DNA of 64,000 nucleotides. Source: Clostridium sartagoforme. GTDB lineage: Bacteria; Bacillota; Clostridia; Clostridiales; Clostridiaceae. The stretch is from contig NZ_SRYR01000001.1 of assembly GCF_004794105.1 (NCBI RefSeq), positions 868,001 through 932,000 of the forward strand. The letters run 5' to 3'. Under the pieces are notes generated by a model, which was given only the letters and a program-made list of their open reading frames with translations, was not told the origin of the DNA and searched no databases. Position numbers and translations under genes: made by a program. Every line of letters starts with the position of its first letter. Position 1 is the first letter of the stretch. Shown here piece after piece: positions 19,634 through 30,270 of the stretch.

Positions 19634-21742
19634 ATGAACAATGTAATGAAAACTACCATAGCAGGAAGAGAATTAAAACTTGAATTTGGCAAGGTTGGAA
19701 TGTTATCTAATGTAGCATCTTTTATTAGTTATGGAGACACAGTTATTTTAACAAATGTTAATGCTTCAGAAAAACCAAGAGAGGGGATTGATTTCTTTCC
19801 TTTAAGCGTTGAATATGAAGAAAGACTTTATTCAGTAGGAAAAATCCCAGGTGGATTTATTAAAAGAGAGGGTAGACCTTCAGAAAATGCTATTCTATTT
19901 GGAAGAGCAGTTGATAGACCTCTTAGACCTTTATTCCCAAAAGGATATAGAAATGATGTGCAAGTAGTATGTACAGTAGTATCGGTAGAAAAAGACAATT
20001 TACCAGAAATCTTAGCAATTAATGCAGCCTCATTATCATTATGCTTATCAAGCATTCCTTTTACAACACCTGTTGCAGCTGTGCAAGTAGGTCTAATCGA
20101 TGGAAATTTCGTTTTAAATCCAACATCCAAAGAAAGAGAAGAAAGTATCCTTCAATTAACAGTTTGTGCAACTAGCGAAAGAGTAATGATGATTGAAGCT
20201 GGTGGCTTAGAAATAGCAGAAGATGTTATGCTTGATGCAATAAAATTTGGTTTTGATAGCTGTCAAGATATAATAAAATTCCAAGAAGAAGCTATGGAAA
20301 AATTCGGTAAGGAAAAGATTGTACCAGAATTATATAAACCTAGCGAAGATCTTGAAGAAGAAATAAAAGCTTTTGCTGGTGAAATGGTAAAAGAAGCTAT
20401 GTGGATTTCTGATAAAGATGAAAGAAATGCTGCAATGGACGTAGTTACTGAAAAGGTTTATGCAGAATTTGAAGAAAAATATCCTGAAAATGTAGCAGAT
20501 ATTAAAGAAATATTATACAACCTACAAAAAGAAGTAGTAAGGGATATGCTTTTAAATCACCATAGAAGACCAGATGAAAGAGCATTTGATGAAGTTAGAC
20601 CTATATCATGTGAGGTGGGAATACTTCCAAGAACTCATGGAACAGGTTTATTTACTAGAGGATTAACTCAAGTTATGACTGTAGCAACTTTAGGTGCAGT
20701 TGGTGATATTCAAATTATAGACGGCATAGGTGAAGCAGAATCTAAGAGATATATGCATCACTATAACTTCCCTGCTTATTCAGTTGGTGAAGTAAGACCT
20801 TTAAGAGGACCAGGTAGAAGAGAAATAGGTCATGGTGCTTTAGCAGAAAGAGCTCTTGAGCCACTAATACCTTCTGAAGAAGAATTCCCATACACTATAA
20901 GATTAGTATCTGAAGTATTAAGTTCAAATGGATCAACTTCTCAAGCATCTGTTTGTGGAAGTACATTAGCATTATTAGATGCAGGGGTTCCTCTAAAGAG
21001 ACCAGCAGCTGGTATAGCAATGGGTCTTATAACTTCTGAAGACTTATCTAGAGAAGAAGTTTTAACAGATATTCAAGGAATTGAAGATTTCTTTGCAGAC
21101 ATGGACTTTAAAGTAGCAGGTACTGTTGAAGGTATTACTTCTATTCAAGTTGATACTAAAATTAAAGGACTTAGCTTTAAGGTAATTGAAGATGCTATAA
21201 GAGGAGCTAGAAAAGCAAGACTTCATATATTAGATAAGATTAGCGAATGTATTCCAGAGGCAAGAAAAGAAGTATCTGAATTTGCTCCAAAAACTTCTAT
21301 CATTTCTATAGATCCTGAAAAAATTAGAGATGTAATAGGAGCTGGTGGTAAGGTAATTAATAAGATTATCGAAGAAACTGGAGTTAAGATTGATATTAAG
21401 GAAGACGGTACAGTATTTGTATCATCACCTGATCATGAAGGTGTTAAAAAAGCACTTTCAATAATTGATGGCTTAACTAAAGAAGTTAAAGCTGGAGAAG
21501 TTTACTTAGGAAAAGTAACTAAAATAGCTACTTTTGGTGCTTTTGTTGAGATATTACCTAATAAAGAAGGATTATGTCATATTTCTAAGCTTGATAAAGC
21601 AAGAGTAAATAAAGTTGAAGATGTTGTATCAGTTGGAGATGAAATATTAGTTAAAGTAACTGAAATAGATAATCAAGGTAGAATTAATTTATCTAGAAAA
21701 GATGCTTTAGTAGATACTTCTGAAGAAGAAAAGACTGAATAA
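19634..21742 (+). CDS. pnp: Polyribonucleotide nucleotidyltransferase (PNPase)
   Basis: 702 residues from ATG 19634, preceded by AAAGGAGGTAAC; an in-frame TTG at 19616 lies upstream of the ribosome binding site and is unlikely. PNPase degrades RNA 3'-5' phosphorolytically. Order of domains: RNase PH-like 1, an all-helical linker (about 215-300), RNase PH-like 2 (with [17 protein letters not shown] near 395), KH ([15 protein letters not shown] near 570) and S1 ([20 protein letters not shown] near 620). All family parts are present and the length is normal. Terminated by a U-tailed hairpin. Confidence 0.98.
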   Translation: MNNVMKTTIAGRELKLEFGKVGMLSNVASFISYGDTVILTNVNASEKPREGIDFFPLSVEYEERLYSVGKIPGGFIKREGRPSENAILFGRAVDRPLRPLFPKGYRNDVQVVCTVVSVEKDNLPEILAINAASLSLCLSSIPFTTPVAAVQVGLIDGNFVLNPTSKEREESILQLTVCATSERVMMIEAGGLEIAEDVMLDAIKFGFDSCQDIIKFQEEAMEKFGKEKIVPELYKPSEDLEEEIKAFAGEMVKEAMWISDKDERNAAMDVVTEKVYAEFEEKYPENVADIKEILYNLQKEVVRDMLLNHHRRPDERAFDEVRPISCEVGILPRTHGTGLFTRGLTQVMTVATLGAVGDIQIIDGIGEAESKRYMHHYNFPAYSVGEVRPLRGPGRREIGHGALAERALEPLIPSEEEFPYTIRLVSEVLSSNGSTSQASVCGSTLALLDAGVPLKRPAAGIAMGLITSEDLSREEVLTDIQGIEDFFADMDFKVAGTVEGITSIQVDTKIKGLSFKVIEDAIRGARKARLHILDKISECIPEARKEVSEFAPKTSIISIDPEKIRDVIGAGGKVINKIIEETGVKIDIKEDGTVFVSSPDHEGVKKALSIIDGLTKEVKAGEVYLGKVTKIATFGAFVEILPNKEGLCHISKLDKARVNKVEDVVSVGDEILVKVTEIDNQGRINLSRKDALVDTSEEEKTE

Positions 21743-21753
21743 AAAAATGTAAG

Positions 21754-21779
21754 CAAAGGGCAATTTATTGCCTTTTTTT
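21754..21779 (+). terminator. Terminator after pnp
   Basis: AAAGGGCAA pairs with TTGCCTTT (one bulge) followed by seven Ts, 12 nt after the pnp stop. Confidence 0.85.
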
Positions 21780-21945
21780 CTTTATACGATAAAATTTTAA
21801 ATATATTTACATAAGTTGAGTTATAATAGAATAATATAACTATAGTTCGATTGATTTTTCGCATTATTGGAAATTGTAAAATATTTTATTTTAAAGTGAA
21901 TATTAACACAAGTTATAAATAGAAATAATAATTTAAGGAGGAAAG

Positions 21946-23253
21946 ATGTTTAACACATATAAACTAAAAAATGGATTAAGAGTAGTAACAGAATATATAG
22001 AACATGTAAATTCAATAAGCATTGGTGTTATGGTTCAAAATGGTTCTAGAAATGAAGAGTTAAACGTAAATGGAATTTCTCATTTTATAGAGCATATGTT
22101 TTTTAAAGGAACAGAAAAAAGAACTTCGAAAGAGATAGTTCAAGAAATAGAAAATGTAGGTGGGCAAATAAATGCCTATACAAGTAAGGAAGCTACTTGT
22201 TATTATATAAAGTCATTAAATACCCATATAGATTTAGCTATTGATATATTATCAGATATGATAATAAACTCTAAATTTGATGATGAAGAAATAAAGAAAG
22301 AGCAAGGGGTAGTTATTGAAGAAATAAATATGAGTGAAGATTCCCCAGAGGATGTATTAGACAATAATCAAGCTAAAGCAATATTTGGAGAAAACTCATT
22401 AGCTTACCCTATTTTAGGGAGTATTGAAAATATAAAGTCATTTAATAGTAAAAAAATAAAAGATTTTATTAATTCTAAATATACTCCATATAATTCTGTA
22501 ATTTCTATTTGCGGAAAGTTTGATGAAAAAGAATTAATAAAGAAGTTAGAAGATGCTTTTGGACCTTGGAGTGGAGCAGAGGATTATGTTCCTACTTATA
22601 ATACTCCAATATTATTAAGTGATAGTGTTTATACAAATAAACAAATTGAACAACTTCATATTAATTTGGCTCTAAAAGGACTTCCATATGGTCATGATAG
22701 CGCATATGCACTAATAATGCTGAATAATATTTTAGGCGGAGGTGCATCATCAATATTATTCCAAAATGTAAGAGAAGAACTAGGGCTTTGTTATACTATT
22801 TACTCATATAGTCATCCATATCTTGGAGTTGGATTAAATAATATCTATACTGGAGTTAGTAAGCAATCAGCTAAAAAGGCTATAGAAGTAATTAACAAAG
22901 AATTAAAAAACTTTGCGAGTAAAGGTATATCAGAAGAGATATTAGCAATAAATAAAGAAAAGATTAAAGCTAATTATATATTAGGACTAGAAAGTACTTC
23001 TTCAAGAATGTTTGCAAATGCAAAAAATATGTTACTGCAAAATAAAATAAAAACTCAAGAAGAAGTTATAAATAAAATTAACAATATAAATGGCGATGAC
23101 ATAAATTATGTATTAGATACTTGCTTTAAACCAGGCATAATCAGTACAGCTTATGTAGGTCAAGATATTGATTATAAGGAATTAAATAACATTATAGAAC
23201 CTAATATTAGAGCCTATGATAATTCAGCTAATGAAAGTATTTCTAGAGTATAG
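21946..23253 (+). CDS. mlpA: M16 family zinc peptidase (MlpA/YmxG-like)
   Basis: 435 residues, the pitrilysin/mitochondrial processing peptidase family. The inverted zinc motif HFIEH is at residues 46-50, within GISHFIEHMFFKGTEKR, and the distal Glu region EEINMSEDSPEDVL is near 125. The C-terminal M16 domain (about 170-420) includes GGGASSILFQNVREELGL. B. subtilis MlpA lies in the same place after pnp and affects extracellular protease regulation; the true substrate is unknown. AAGGAGG ribosome binding site. The following ymxH gene is probably co-transcribed, as in Bacillus. Confidence 0.93.
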   Translation: MFNTYKLKNGLRVVTEYIEHVNSISIGVMVQNGSRNEELNVNGISHFIEHMFFKGTEKRTSKEIVQEIENVGGQINAYTSKEATCYYIKSLNTHIDLAIDILSDMIINSKFDDEEIKKEQGVVIEEINMSEDSPEDVLDNNQAKAIFGENSLAYPILGSIENIKSFNSKKIKDFINSKYTPYNSVISICGKFDEKELIKKLEDAFGPWSGAEDYVPTYNTPILLSDSVYTNKQIEQLHINLALKGLPYGHDSAYALIMLNNILGGGASSILFQNVREELGLCYTIYSYSHPYLGVGLNNIYTGVSKQSAKKAIEVINKELKNFASKGISEEILAINKEKIKANYILGLESTSSRMFANAKNMLLQNKIKTQEEVINKINNINGDDINYVLDTCFKPGIISTAYVGQDIDYKELNNIIEPNIRAYDNSANESISRV

Positions 23254-23325
23254 ACTTAAATGTAGAGTAATAATCTCTTTAAAACTAGCATAAGATTTAC
23301 ATAAGATAATATGGAGGTGAATCTT

Positions 23326-23652
23326 ATGCTAAGAGGAGATAAGAAAAAAGAGGCTTATTATGATGAAGAGTCTAAAAAGGAGTCAAGATACAGACTTCTT
23401 AGTGATTTAGAAAGATATGAAATATTTAATACTGAAGAGGCAGAAAAATATGATACACAACAAGCTTTAGATTTTATTATTGATGAAAATGGTAATTTAC
23501 AATTTATAGTTGCTGCTGTTGCTGGAAGTAAACTTGGGTTATTCGGCGGAAGAGAATATGTTGAGATTCCTTGGAACTACATTACTAAAGTAGGTACTAA
23601 TGTAATAGTAGTGTCAGCTGAAAAAGACAAGATTAAAAGAGCAAGGGCGTAA
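23326..23652 (+). CDS. ymxH: YlmC/YmxH family sporulation protein (PRC barrel)
   Basis: 108 residues from ATG 23326, which has ATGGAGGTGA 6-15 nt upstream; the frame is open back to 23311 but that would use the ribosome binding site as codons. A PRC-barrel beta domain covers most of the protein, with GNLQFIVAAVAGSKLGLFGG and EIPWNYITKVGTNVIVV. Family members are conserved in spore formers and expressed in the mother cell or forespore; biochemical role unknown. Compared with typical 80-85 residue members it has an N-terminal extension rich in Lys, Glu and Tyr. Confidence 0.82.
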   Translation: MLRGDKKKEAYYDEESKKESRYRLLSDLERYEIFNTEEAEKYDTQQALDFIIDENGNLQFIVAAVAGSKLGLFGGREYVEIPWNYITKVGTNVIVVSAEKDKIKRARA

Positions 23653-23673
23653 TTTAAGGAGGTAGCTAGCTGC

Positions 23674-24876
23674 TTGAAGGTTATTATACAAAAGTTCGGT
23701 GGAACATCAGTATCCACAGTTGAAAGAAGAACTCAAGTAGTAGCAAAGGTAAAGGCTGCAATAGAAAAAGGCTATTCACCAGTTTTAGTAGTTTCAGCTA
23801 TGGGAAGACTAGGAGAACCTTATGCTACAGATACTTTATTATCTTTAATAGATAATAAGTTTAAGAAAAATAACCTACAAGCTGTAGATATGATTATGTG
23901 CTGTGGTGAAATAATCAGTTCAGTAATAATAAGTAATATATTAGAAAATGAAGGGGTTAAATCAATACCACTTACAGGTGGGCAAGCAGGTATAATTACA
24001 GATGATGATTTTTCTTGTGCAGAATTAATTTGTACAAGTTCAGATAAAATACTAAAGCTAATAGAACAAGGGATTACTCCTGTGGTATGTGGTTTTCAAG
24101 GGATGAGTGAATCAGGATTTTTCACTACTCTTGGAAGAGGGGGAAGTGATACTTCAGCATGCATATTAGGTGAAGCTTTAAATGCTGAAGAAATAGAAAT
24201 ATACACTGATGTTGATGGTATGATGACTGCGGATCCAAGAATAGTTAGAAATGCTGCATTAATTCCTACAATAACTTATAATGAGAGTTTTCAACTTGCA
24301 GAAAGGGGTGCTAAAGTAATTCACCCTAAAGCAGTTGAATGTGCTAGAAAAGCAAATATACCATTAGTTATTAAGAATACTATGAGTGATTCTAAAGGCA
24401 CATTAATTAATAGTGTAGGAGATAAAAATTATAATAAAATTATATCCGGGATTACTCACTTAAATAATAGAACACAAATAACTTTAAATCATAAAGATAA
24501 TAAAGAAAATAAAAACTATAGATATTTACTTGAAATATTAGCAGAAAATAATATTAGTTTAGATTTAATTAATATTTTCCCTAGTGAACAGATATTTACT
24601 ATAGATTCTAATAAAAAAGAAAAGGCGGAAGGAATTCTTAAAAGCTGTAACTTAAAATATAAAATACTAGATGAATGTAGTAATATTGCAATAGTTGGAG
24701 CTAATATGAGAGGCGTACCAGGTATTATGTCTAAAATAATTAAGGTTTTAGATGAAAATTCAATTGAAATACTTCAAACTGCAGATTCCAATATGACAAT
24801 ATGGTGCTTAATTAAAAGTGAAAATGTAGAAAAAGCATTAAATTTATTACATGCCTCTTTTCAATTAGGTGAATAA
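23674..24876 (+). CDS. dapG: Aspartate kinase
   Basis: 400 residues from TTG 23674, the codon that gives the family N terminus KVIIQKFGGTSV and has AAGGAGG 11 nt upstream. It phosphorylates aspartate for the diaminopimelate/lysine, threonine and methionine routes. The kinase domain (about 1-245) carries KFGGTSV, GRGGSDTSA near 150 and TDVDGMMTADPR; two ACT domains follow (about 265-400) for allosteric control by amino acids. The position after ymxH parallels the spoVF-asd-dapG-dapA locus of Bacillus, though asd and dapA are absent here. Its stop lies 2 nt before a long hairpin. Confidence 0.93.
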   Translation: MKVIIQKFGGTSVSTVERRTQVVAKVKAAIEKGYSPVLVVSAMGRLGEPYATDTLLSLIDNKFKKNNLQAVDMIMCCGEIISSVIISNILENEGVKSIPLTGGQAGIITDDDFSCAELICTSSDKILKLIEQGITPVVCGFQGMSESGFFTTLGRGGSDTSACILGEALNAEEIEIYTDVDGMMTADPRIVRNAALIPTITYNESFQLAERGAKVIHPKAVECARKANIPLVIKNTMSDSKGTLINSVGDKNYNKIISGITHLNNRTQITLNHKDNKENKNYRYLLEILAENNISLDLINIFPSEQIFTIDSNKKEKAEGILKSCNLKYKILDECSNIAIVGANMRGVPGIMSKIIKVLDENSIEILQTADSNMTIWCLIKSENVEKALNLLHASFQLGE

Positions 24877-24878
24877 AT

Positions 24879-24919
24879 AAAATCCTCTTGTATAAACTAA
24901 AATTATACAGGAGGATTTT
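24879..24919 (+). promoter_or_regulatory. RBS-masking hairpin before tepA
   Basis: A 17-bp stem (24879-24895 with 24903-24919) with a 7-nt loop and only one G-T pair. The 3' arm contains the AGGAGG ribosome binding site of tepA and ends in GATTTTATT. It can therefore act as a terminator-like end for dapG mRNA while blocking tepA translation on read-through transcripts. Seen directly in the sequence; function is inference. Confidence 0.7.
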
Positions 24920-24922
24920 ATT

Positions 24923-25648
24923 ATGCAAAAAAACTTATATTCATCAAATATAGAAAATAATACTGAAGAACAAGAAGAGGAAAATAGAATTAAAGAGGCA
25001 AAAGAAAAAAGAGAAGAAATAGTAGAGTTTGGCAACGAAAATGCTGTAAATAAAGATGAGAGCATTCAAATATTACCTATTATAGGACAAATAGAGGGAC
25101 ATCAAGTATTACCGGCTCAAACTAAATCTACAAAGTATGAACACGTAATTCCTCAAATAATTTCTATGGAAAGAAATGAAAAGGTAAAAGGAATACTTAT
25201 TATATTAAATACTGTAGGTGGAGATGTTGAAGCGGGCCTTGCTATTTCAGAAATGATTAATTCATTATCAAAGCCGACAGTTTCAATAGTAATAGGAGGT
25301 GGACATTCAATAGGAGTTCCTTTAGCTACATCTTCAAGTTATTCATTTATTACACCTTCAGCAACTATGATAGTTCATCCAATAAGAATGAATGGTTTTG
25401 TTATTGGTGTGGCACAAACCTTTAATTATTTCCAAAAGATGCAAGAAAGAATAGATAACTTTATAGTTAGGACTTCAAAAATTAATAAAGAAGATTTAAA
25501 AGAAATGATGCTAAGATCAGATGAATTGCTTAATGATATGGGTACTATTTTAATTGGAGAGCAGGCTGTTGATTGTGGACTCATTGATGAAGTTGGCGGA
25601 ATTAAAGATGCGTTAGATAAATTAAAAGAATTAATAAGTAAAAGTTAA
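24923..25648 (+). CDS. tepA: ClpP-like serine protease (TepA/YmfB family)
   Basis: 241 residues, S14/ClpP crotonase-fold protease. It starts with an acidic, Lys/Glu-rich N-terminal segment of about 45 residues, then the protease core: GQIEGHQVLPAQ, IILNTVGGDVEAG (substrate strand), GGGHSIGVPLA with the nucleophile Ser near 117, and the catalytic His in MIVHPIRMNG near 142. B. subtilis TepA was linked to preprotein translocation and spore antimicrobial-peptide degradation. The location before ftsK/spoIIIE matches Bacillus (ymfB-ymfC-spoIIIE region). Its AGGAGG site is inside a stable hairpin. Confidence 0.9.
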   Translation: MQKNLYSSNIENNTEEQEEENRIKEAKEKREEIVEFGNENAVNKDESIQILPIIGQIEGHQVLPAQTKSTKYEHVIPQIISMERNEKVKGILIILNTVGGDVEAGLAISEMINSLSKPTVSIVIGGGHSIGVPLATSSSYSFITPSATMIVHPIRMNGFVIGVAQTFNYFQKMQERIDNFIVRTSKINKEDLKEMMLRSDELLNDMGTILIGEQAVDCGLIDEVGGIKDALDKLKELISKS

Positions 25649-25655
25649 TTTAGAT

Positions 25656-25699
25656 AGCAATTTAAATAGATGATATTTTATTTAAATTGCTTTTTTTTT
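25656..25699 (+). terminator. Terminator after tepA
   Basis: AGCAATTTAAATA pairs with TATTTAAATTGCT, followed by nine Ts. AT-rich but long stem with an ideal tail. Confidence 0.85.
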
Positions 25700-25767
25700 A
25701 TTTGAGTTTATAATTATATTATGTAAATAGTTTGTTTACAAGAAGTGGAAAATGGCGAGGTGATATT

Positions 25768-28134
25768 GTGTCTAGGAAAAATACGAGAAAAACTAGCAAT
25801 AAAAAGGACACAGCTAAGAAAGGAAATAAGGAAAATGGAGATATTAAAGGTATAATATATATAGCTTTAGGTGTATTATTATCTATAGCTATATATACTA
25901 CTTGGGCTGGAGCATTATCAAAAATATCAAGAGATGTTATATATAACTTAATAGGTGTTAGTGCCTTTGTACTTCCTTTATATTTAATTTATTTTGGCTA
26001 TCATATTATAGTTTCCAAAGGGAGTATTAAATTTACAAGAAGGCTATTTGGATTTTCTATGATTATAATATCTATAACATTATTTTGTGCAACAGCAAGT
26101 ATAAATATACTAGGTGAAAGTATAGGATTTTCTGAAGATTGGAAAGCTGTATTTGATCAAAATGGTCTAAATGGAGGACTTCTTGGACATTTGATAAGTT
26201 ATCCTCTAAGTAGATTAATTGGTTTTATTGGTTCATATATTTTATATGCAACTATAGTGATTATAGGTGTTATTCTTTCTGCTAATATTACTTTATATGA
26301 TATAGCTAGTGCCTTTAAAGGAAAGTTTAATAAACCAAATAAAAAGGTTAAGAAAAATGCAGAAAAAGAAATTAAGGATAAGGAATCCTTAGTAGAAGTG
26401 GTTCCTAAAGTAGAAGATAAGGAAAGAGAAGACTTTATAAGTGGAATAAATAATAAGATAAAAATATTAGATTTTATGAAAAATTCATCCCTTGAAGATA
26501 GTTCTATGGAAATATTTAAAGAAACAGATGAAAACAAGGGAAGTGAAGAAAATCCATTTAATATTGAAGTATTTAATGAAGAGAAGAAAGAAAGAGAAGA
26601 AGTTAAGGTAAAGAAAGAAAAGTTAGATAATAACGTAAAAGAAGTAGTTAGTAAAGAAATAGAAGAGAGCTTAACTGAAGAGAAAAAGGAAGAGAAGCCA
26701 TATATTAATCCTTCAATTGATTTATTAAATATAAACAATAAGACAAAATTTAAGAAGGAAGATAAAAGAGGCTTACTAGAAAATGCTGGTAAACTAGTGG
26801 GTATATTAAATGACTTTGGAGTAGATGCAAATGTTAAGCAAGTGACAAAAGGACCCTCTGTTACTAGATATGAGATACAACCAAGTCCAGGGGTTAAGGT
26901 TTCAAAGATAGTAAATCTTCAAGATGACATAGCTTTAGGACTTGCAGCTAGTGGAGTTAGAATGGAGGCTCCTATACCAGGAAAAGCAGCTATAGGTATA
27001 GAAGTTCCTAATAGTGAGCAAACTCCAGTGTTTTTAAGAGAAGTAATAGATAATAAAGAATTTAAAACATCAAATAATAAATTAGCTTTTGCATTAGGTA
27101 AAGATATAGCAGGTAAATCAGTAATTGGAGATTTAGCAACTATGCCACATACTTTAATTGCAGGGGCAACAGGGTCTGGTAAATCAGTATGTATAAACAC
27201 ATTAATAGTGAGCTTACTTTATAAGTATAGTCCAAAGGAAGTTAGACTTCTGATGGTTGACCCTAAGGTTGTTGAGCTTAGTATTTATAATGGAATACCT
27301 CATTTGTTAATACCAGTAGTAACAGATCCTAAGAAGGCTGCAGCAGCTTTAAACTGGGCAGTTAATGAAATGAATAAAAGATACAACTTATTCTCAGAAT
27401 CATCTGTTAGAAATATTGAAGGTTATAATGCATTATTTGATAAAGGTATCATAGAAGAAAAATTACCTTATATGGTTATTATAGTAGATGAGCTTGCAGA
27501 CTTAATGATGACATGTCCAAATGATGTAGAAGATTATATATGTAGATTAGCACAAAAGGCAAGAGCAGCTGGTATACATTTAATAATTGCAACGCAAAGA
27601 CCATCAGTAGATGTTATTACAGGGGTAATAAAAGCTAATATACCATCAAGAATATCTTTTGCTGTATCATCAGGAATTGACTCTAGAACTATACTTGATC
27701 AAACAGGTGCTGAAAAACTACTGGGAAGAGGAGATATGTTATATTGTCCTATGGGTGAAAATAAGCCTATAAGAGTGCAAGGAGCATTTATTTCAGAAGA
27801 AGAAGTAGAAAGAGTAGTAAACTTTATAAAAGATGAAGGTGTAAGTATAGACTATGAAGAATCTATAATTGAACATATAGAAAATGAAAGTAAGGGAACT
27901 GATAAAGGAACAGAGTCAAGTGATGTAGATGAGCTTTTAAATGAAGCAATAAAAATTGTAGTGGAATATAATCAAGCTTCAACTTCATTCCTTCAAAGGA
28001 AACTAAGAATAGGATTTAATAGAGCTTCCAGAATAATGGATGATCTTGAGGAAAGAGGTATAATATCCGAAAAAGACGGAAGCAGACCAAGAGAGGTATT
28101 AATTTCTAAGGAAGAATTAGAACTAGAAGATTAA
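25768..28134 (+). CDS. ftsK: DNA translocase FtsK/SpoIIIE
   Basis: 788 residues from GTG 25768 (GCGAGGTGAT just upstream; the open frame extends to 25732 but without a site). Four N-terminal membrane helices (about 30-170), a Lys/Glu-rich linker (about 180-320), then the RecA-type motor with Walker A GATGSGKS near 467 and Walker B VIIVDELADLM near 572, and the C-terminal gamma winged helix (about 725-785, LRIGFNRASRIMDDL) that reads KOPS/SRS sites. It pumps chromosome DNA across the division or sporulation septum at about the terminus. The length matches SpoIIIE of B. subtilis (787). Confidence 0.96.
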   Translation: MSRKNTRKTSNKKDTAKKGNKENGDIKGIIYIALGVLLSIAIYTTWAGALSKISRDVIYNLIGVSAFVLPLYLIYFGYHIIVSKGSIKFTRRLFGFSMIIISITLFCATASINILGESIGFSEDWKAVFDQNGLNGGLLGHLISYPLSRLIGFIGSYILYATIVIIGVILSANITLYDIASAFKGKFNKPNKKVKKNAEKEIKDKESLVEVVPKVEDKEREDFISGINNKIKILDFMKNSSLEDSSMEIFKETDENKGSEENPFNIEVFNEEKKEREEVKVKKEKLDNNVKEVVSKEIEESLTEEKKEEKPYINPSIDLLNINNKTKFKKEDKRGLLENAGKLVGILNDFGVDANVKQVTKGPSVTRYEIQPSPGVKVSKIVNLQDDIALGLAASGVRMEAPIPGKAAIGIEVPNSEQTPVFLREVIDNKEFKTSNNKLAFALGKDIAGKSVIGDLATMPHTLIAGATGSGKSVCINTLIVSLLYKYSPKEVRLLMVDPKVVELSIYNGIPHLLIPVVTDPKKAAAALNWAVNEMNKRYNLFSESSVRNIEGYNALFDKGIIEEKLPYMVIIVDELADLMMTCPNDVEDYICRLAQKARAAGIHLIIATQRPSVDVITGVIKANIPSRISFAVSSGIDSRTILDQTGAEKLLGRGDMLYCPMGENKPIRVQGAFISEEEVERVVNFIKDEGVSIDYEESIIEHIENESKGTDKGTESSDVDELLNEAIKIVVEYNQASTSFLQRKLRIGFNRASRIMDDLEERGIISEKDGSRPREVLISKEELELED

Positions 28135-28219
28135 AAAAACTTGTAAATCCTAATTAACTAATTTAAAATAATATTTAGGTTGAAAACAATCACTTTTTAC
28201 AACACAGGAGGAAGTATCT

Positions 28220-29557
28220 TTGAAAAAATATAAGGTTGGAATGGTAAGCTTAGGTTGCGATAAGAATAGAGTAGACTCAGAACTTATCTTAGGAAGTATA
28301 AATAAGTTTTATGAAATAACTAATGATCCGAAAGAAGCTGAAATTATAATAGTAAATACATGTGGGTTTATCGAGAGTGCAAAACAAGAATCTATTGATA
28401 CTATACTTGAAATGGCAGAGTATAAAAATAAGTATAAATGCAAAATGTTAATTGCTACAGGTTGCTTAACTCAAAGATATGGTGAAGAACTTTTAGAATT
28501 AATGCCAGAAATAGATATATTAATGGGTGTTAATGACTATATGAAGATTCATAAAATGATTTTAGACTTCATAAATGGTGAAAGAAAGTTATTTGCCGCA
28601 AATTATAGTGATGAAAATATTAATGAAGGAATAAGACTTTTAACTACAGATAAACATACTGCTTATGTAAGAATAGCAGAAGGTTGCGATAATTATTGCA
28701 CATACTGTATTATTCCCAAAATTAGAGGAAAGTTTAGAAGTAGAAGTAAGGAAGCTATATTAGAAGAAGTAAATACTTTAGCTAATAATGGAGTTAAAGA
28801 AATAATATTAATAGCACAAGACTTAACTTACTATGGAATGGATATTTACAATAAAAAAGAATTACACAGTTTAATTAAAGAAATTTCTAATATAGAGAAG
28901 GTAGAATGGATTAGACTTTTATATTGTTACCCAGAGGAAATAACTGAAGAATTAATAGAAGAAATAGCTAATAATAAAAAAGTCGTTAAGTATTTAGATG
29001 TACCAATTCAACATATAAGCAATAATGTTTTAAAGAAAATGGCTAGAAGAACTAATAAAGAAACAATAACTGGAATGATAAAAAAACTTAGAGAAAAAGT
29101 TCCTGCTATAACTTTAAGAACATCTTTAATAGTTGGATTCCCAGGGGAAACAGAAGAAGATTTTAATGAGTTATGTGAGTTCTTAGAAGAATATAAACTA
29201 GATAATGTTGGAGTATTTAAGTACTCTAAAGAAGAGGGGACTCCTGCTAGTACTATGGAGAATCAAATAGAGGAAGAAGTAAAAGAAGAAAGACAAAATA
29301 AATTAATGCTTATTCAAAAAGATGTTGCTTCTAATTTAAACAAATTGAAAATGAATAAAGTTTATGATACTATTATAGATAGACGTAGAGGAAAATATTT
29401 CATTGGAAGAAGCTCAGAAATGGCTCCTGAAATAGATGGCACAATATTAATAGAATATAATGATAATATTAATATAGGTGACATTGTAAAGGTGAAAATT
29501 AAGGAATCTCTAGAGTATGATTTAGTAGGAGAGGTATGTGATGAATTTAGCAAATAA
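28220..29557 (+). CDS. rimO: Ribosomal protein S12 methylthiotransferase RimO
   Basis: 445 residues, TTG start at 28220 with CAGGAGGAAG upstream. It adds a methylthio group to the conserved Asp of ribosomal protein S12. N-terminal UPF0004 domain with three cluster Cys in [20 protein letters not shown] and GCLTQRY; radical SAM motif CDNYCTYC near 155-162; TRAM domain at the C terminus (about 380-440). Its 3' end overlaps pgsA by 17 nt, so they are coupled. The start is the first codon giving the [14 protein letters not shown] family beginning. Confidence 0.96.
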   Translation: MKKYKVGMVSLGCDKNRVDSELILGSINKFYEITNDPKEAEIIIVNTCGFIESAKQESIDTILEMAEYKNKYKCKMLIATGCLTQRYGEELLELMPEIDILMGVNDYMKIHKMILDFINGERKLFAANYSDENINEGIRLLTTDKHTAYVRIAEGCDNYCTYCIIPKIRGKFRSRSKEAILEEVNTLANNGVKEIILIAQDLTYYGMDIYNKKELHSLIKEISNIEKVEWIRLLYCYPEEITEELIEEIANNKKVVKYLDVPIQHISNNVLKKMARRTNKETITGMIKKLREKVPAITLRTSLIVGFPGETEEDFNELCEFLEEYKLDNVGVFKYSKEEGTPASTMENQIEEEVKEERQNKLMLIQKDVASNLNKLKMNKVYDTIIDRRRGKYFIGRSSEMAPEIDGTILIEYNDNINIGDIVKVKIKESLEYDLVGEVCDEFSK

Positions 29558-30131
29558 GCTAACAATGCTAAGAATATTTTTAGTTCCATTATTTTTAATA
29601 TTTATTGCAGTACAAGACATCCCGTATGGAACCTTTATAGCTACTTTTATATTTATAATTGCATCTTTAACAGATCAATTAGATGGATACATAGCTAGGT
29701 CTAGAAACCAAGTAACAAACTTCGGTAAATTTATGGACCCTCTTGCAGATAAACTTTTGGTAACAGCTGCATTAATTTCTTTAGTTGAGCTTCAAGTTGT
29801 ACCAGCTTGGGCTACAGTAATAATAATATCTAGGGAATTTGCTGTATCTGGACTAAGAACTATAGCTGCTTCAGAAGGTAAAGTAATTGCTGCTAGTATG
29901 TGGGGGAAAGTAAAAACTGTAACACAAATAGCTGCAATAATTTCTTTATTGTTACAAGTAAATGTTGGAACATCAAAATATTTAATTTCTCTAGTTAATA
30001 GTAGTGAAATTATTAAGAAACTTATAATGAATGGACCAAGGGTGCTTTTACTTATTGCAGTTATTATGACTATAGTATCAGGATATGATTACTTTAAGAA
30101 AAACATAAAAATAATAAATACTAAAAAATAG
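29541..30131 (+). CDS. pgsA: CDP-diacylglycerol-glycerol-3-phosphate 3-phosphatidyltransferase
   Basis: 196 residues from ATG 29541 (GAGAGGTATGTG upstream; GTG 29538 directly before it is possible). It makes phosphatidylglycerophosphate, the precursor of phosphatidylglycerol and cardiolipin, from the CdsA product. The CDP-alcohol phosphotransferase motif DGxxAR...G...D...D is visible as [24 protein letters not shown] spread over residues about 48-71. About five or six membrane helices. It overlaps rimO, as is common in Firmicutes. No cinA gene lies between pgsA and recA, unlike many Bacilli. Confidence 0.96.
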   Translation: MNLANKLTMLRIFLVPLFLIFIAVQDIPYGTFIATFIFIIASLTDQLDGYIARSRNQVTNFGKFMDPLADKLLVTAALISLVELQVVPAWATVIIISREFAVSGLRTIAASEGKVIAASMWGKVKTVTQIAAIISLLLQVNVGTSKYLISLVNSSEIIKKLIMNGPRVLLLIAVIMTIVSGYDYFKKNIKIINTKK

Positions 30132-30167
30132 TGTATATTTTATAAAAATGGATATAATTACAAAGGG

Positions 30168-30200
30168 AGTTCCAACTCTTAAGGTTGGAACTTTTAATTT
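30168..30200 (+). terminator. Terminator after pgsA
   Basis: AGTTCCAAC/GTTGGAACT perfect 9-bp stem (30169-30177, 30184-30192) with a 6-nt loop, followed by TTTTAATTT. Confidence 0.85.
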
Positions 30201-30232
30201 AATCAAGATTATAAATATGAATTATATTAATG

Positions 30233-30261
30233 TTGACTAAAGTCAATAAATGTTTTATAAT
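30233..30261 (+). promoter_or_regulatory. Sigma-A promoter of recA
   Basis: TTGACT (30233-30238), 17-bp spacer, TATAAT (30256-30261). The start site would fall near 30268, right at the LexA box. Confidence 0.85.
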
Positions 30262-30270
30262 TCATATATA

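Noticed and set aside
26199-26738. 179-codon minus-strand ORF within ftsK
   Set aside because: Antisense shadow of the Lys/Glu-rich linker; Ser/Leu/Phe-rich with no ribosome binding site.
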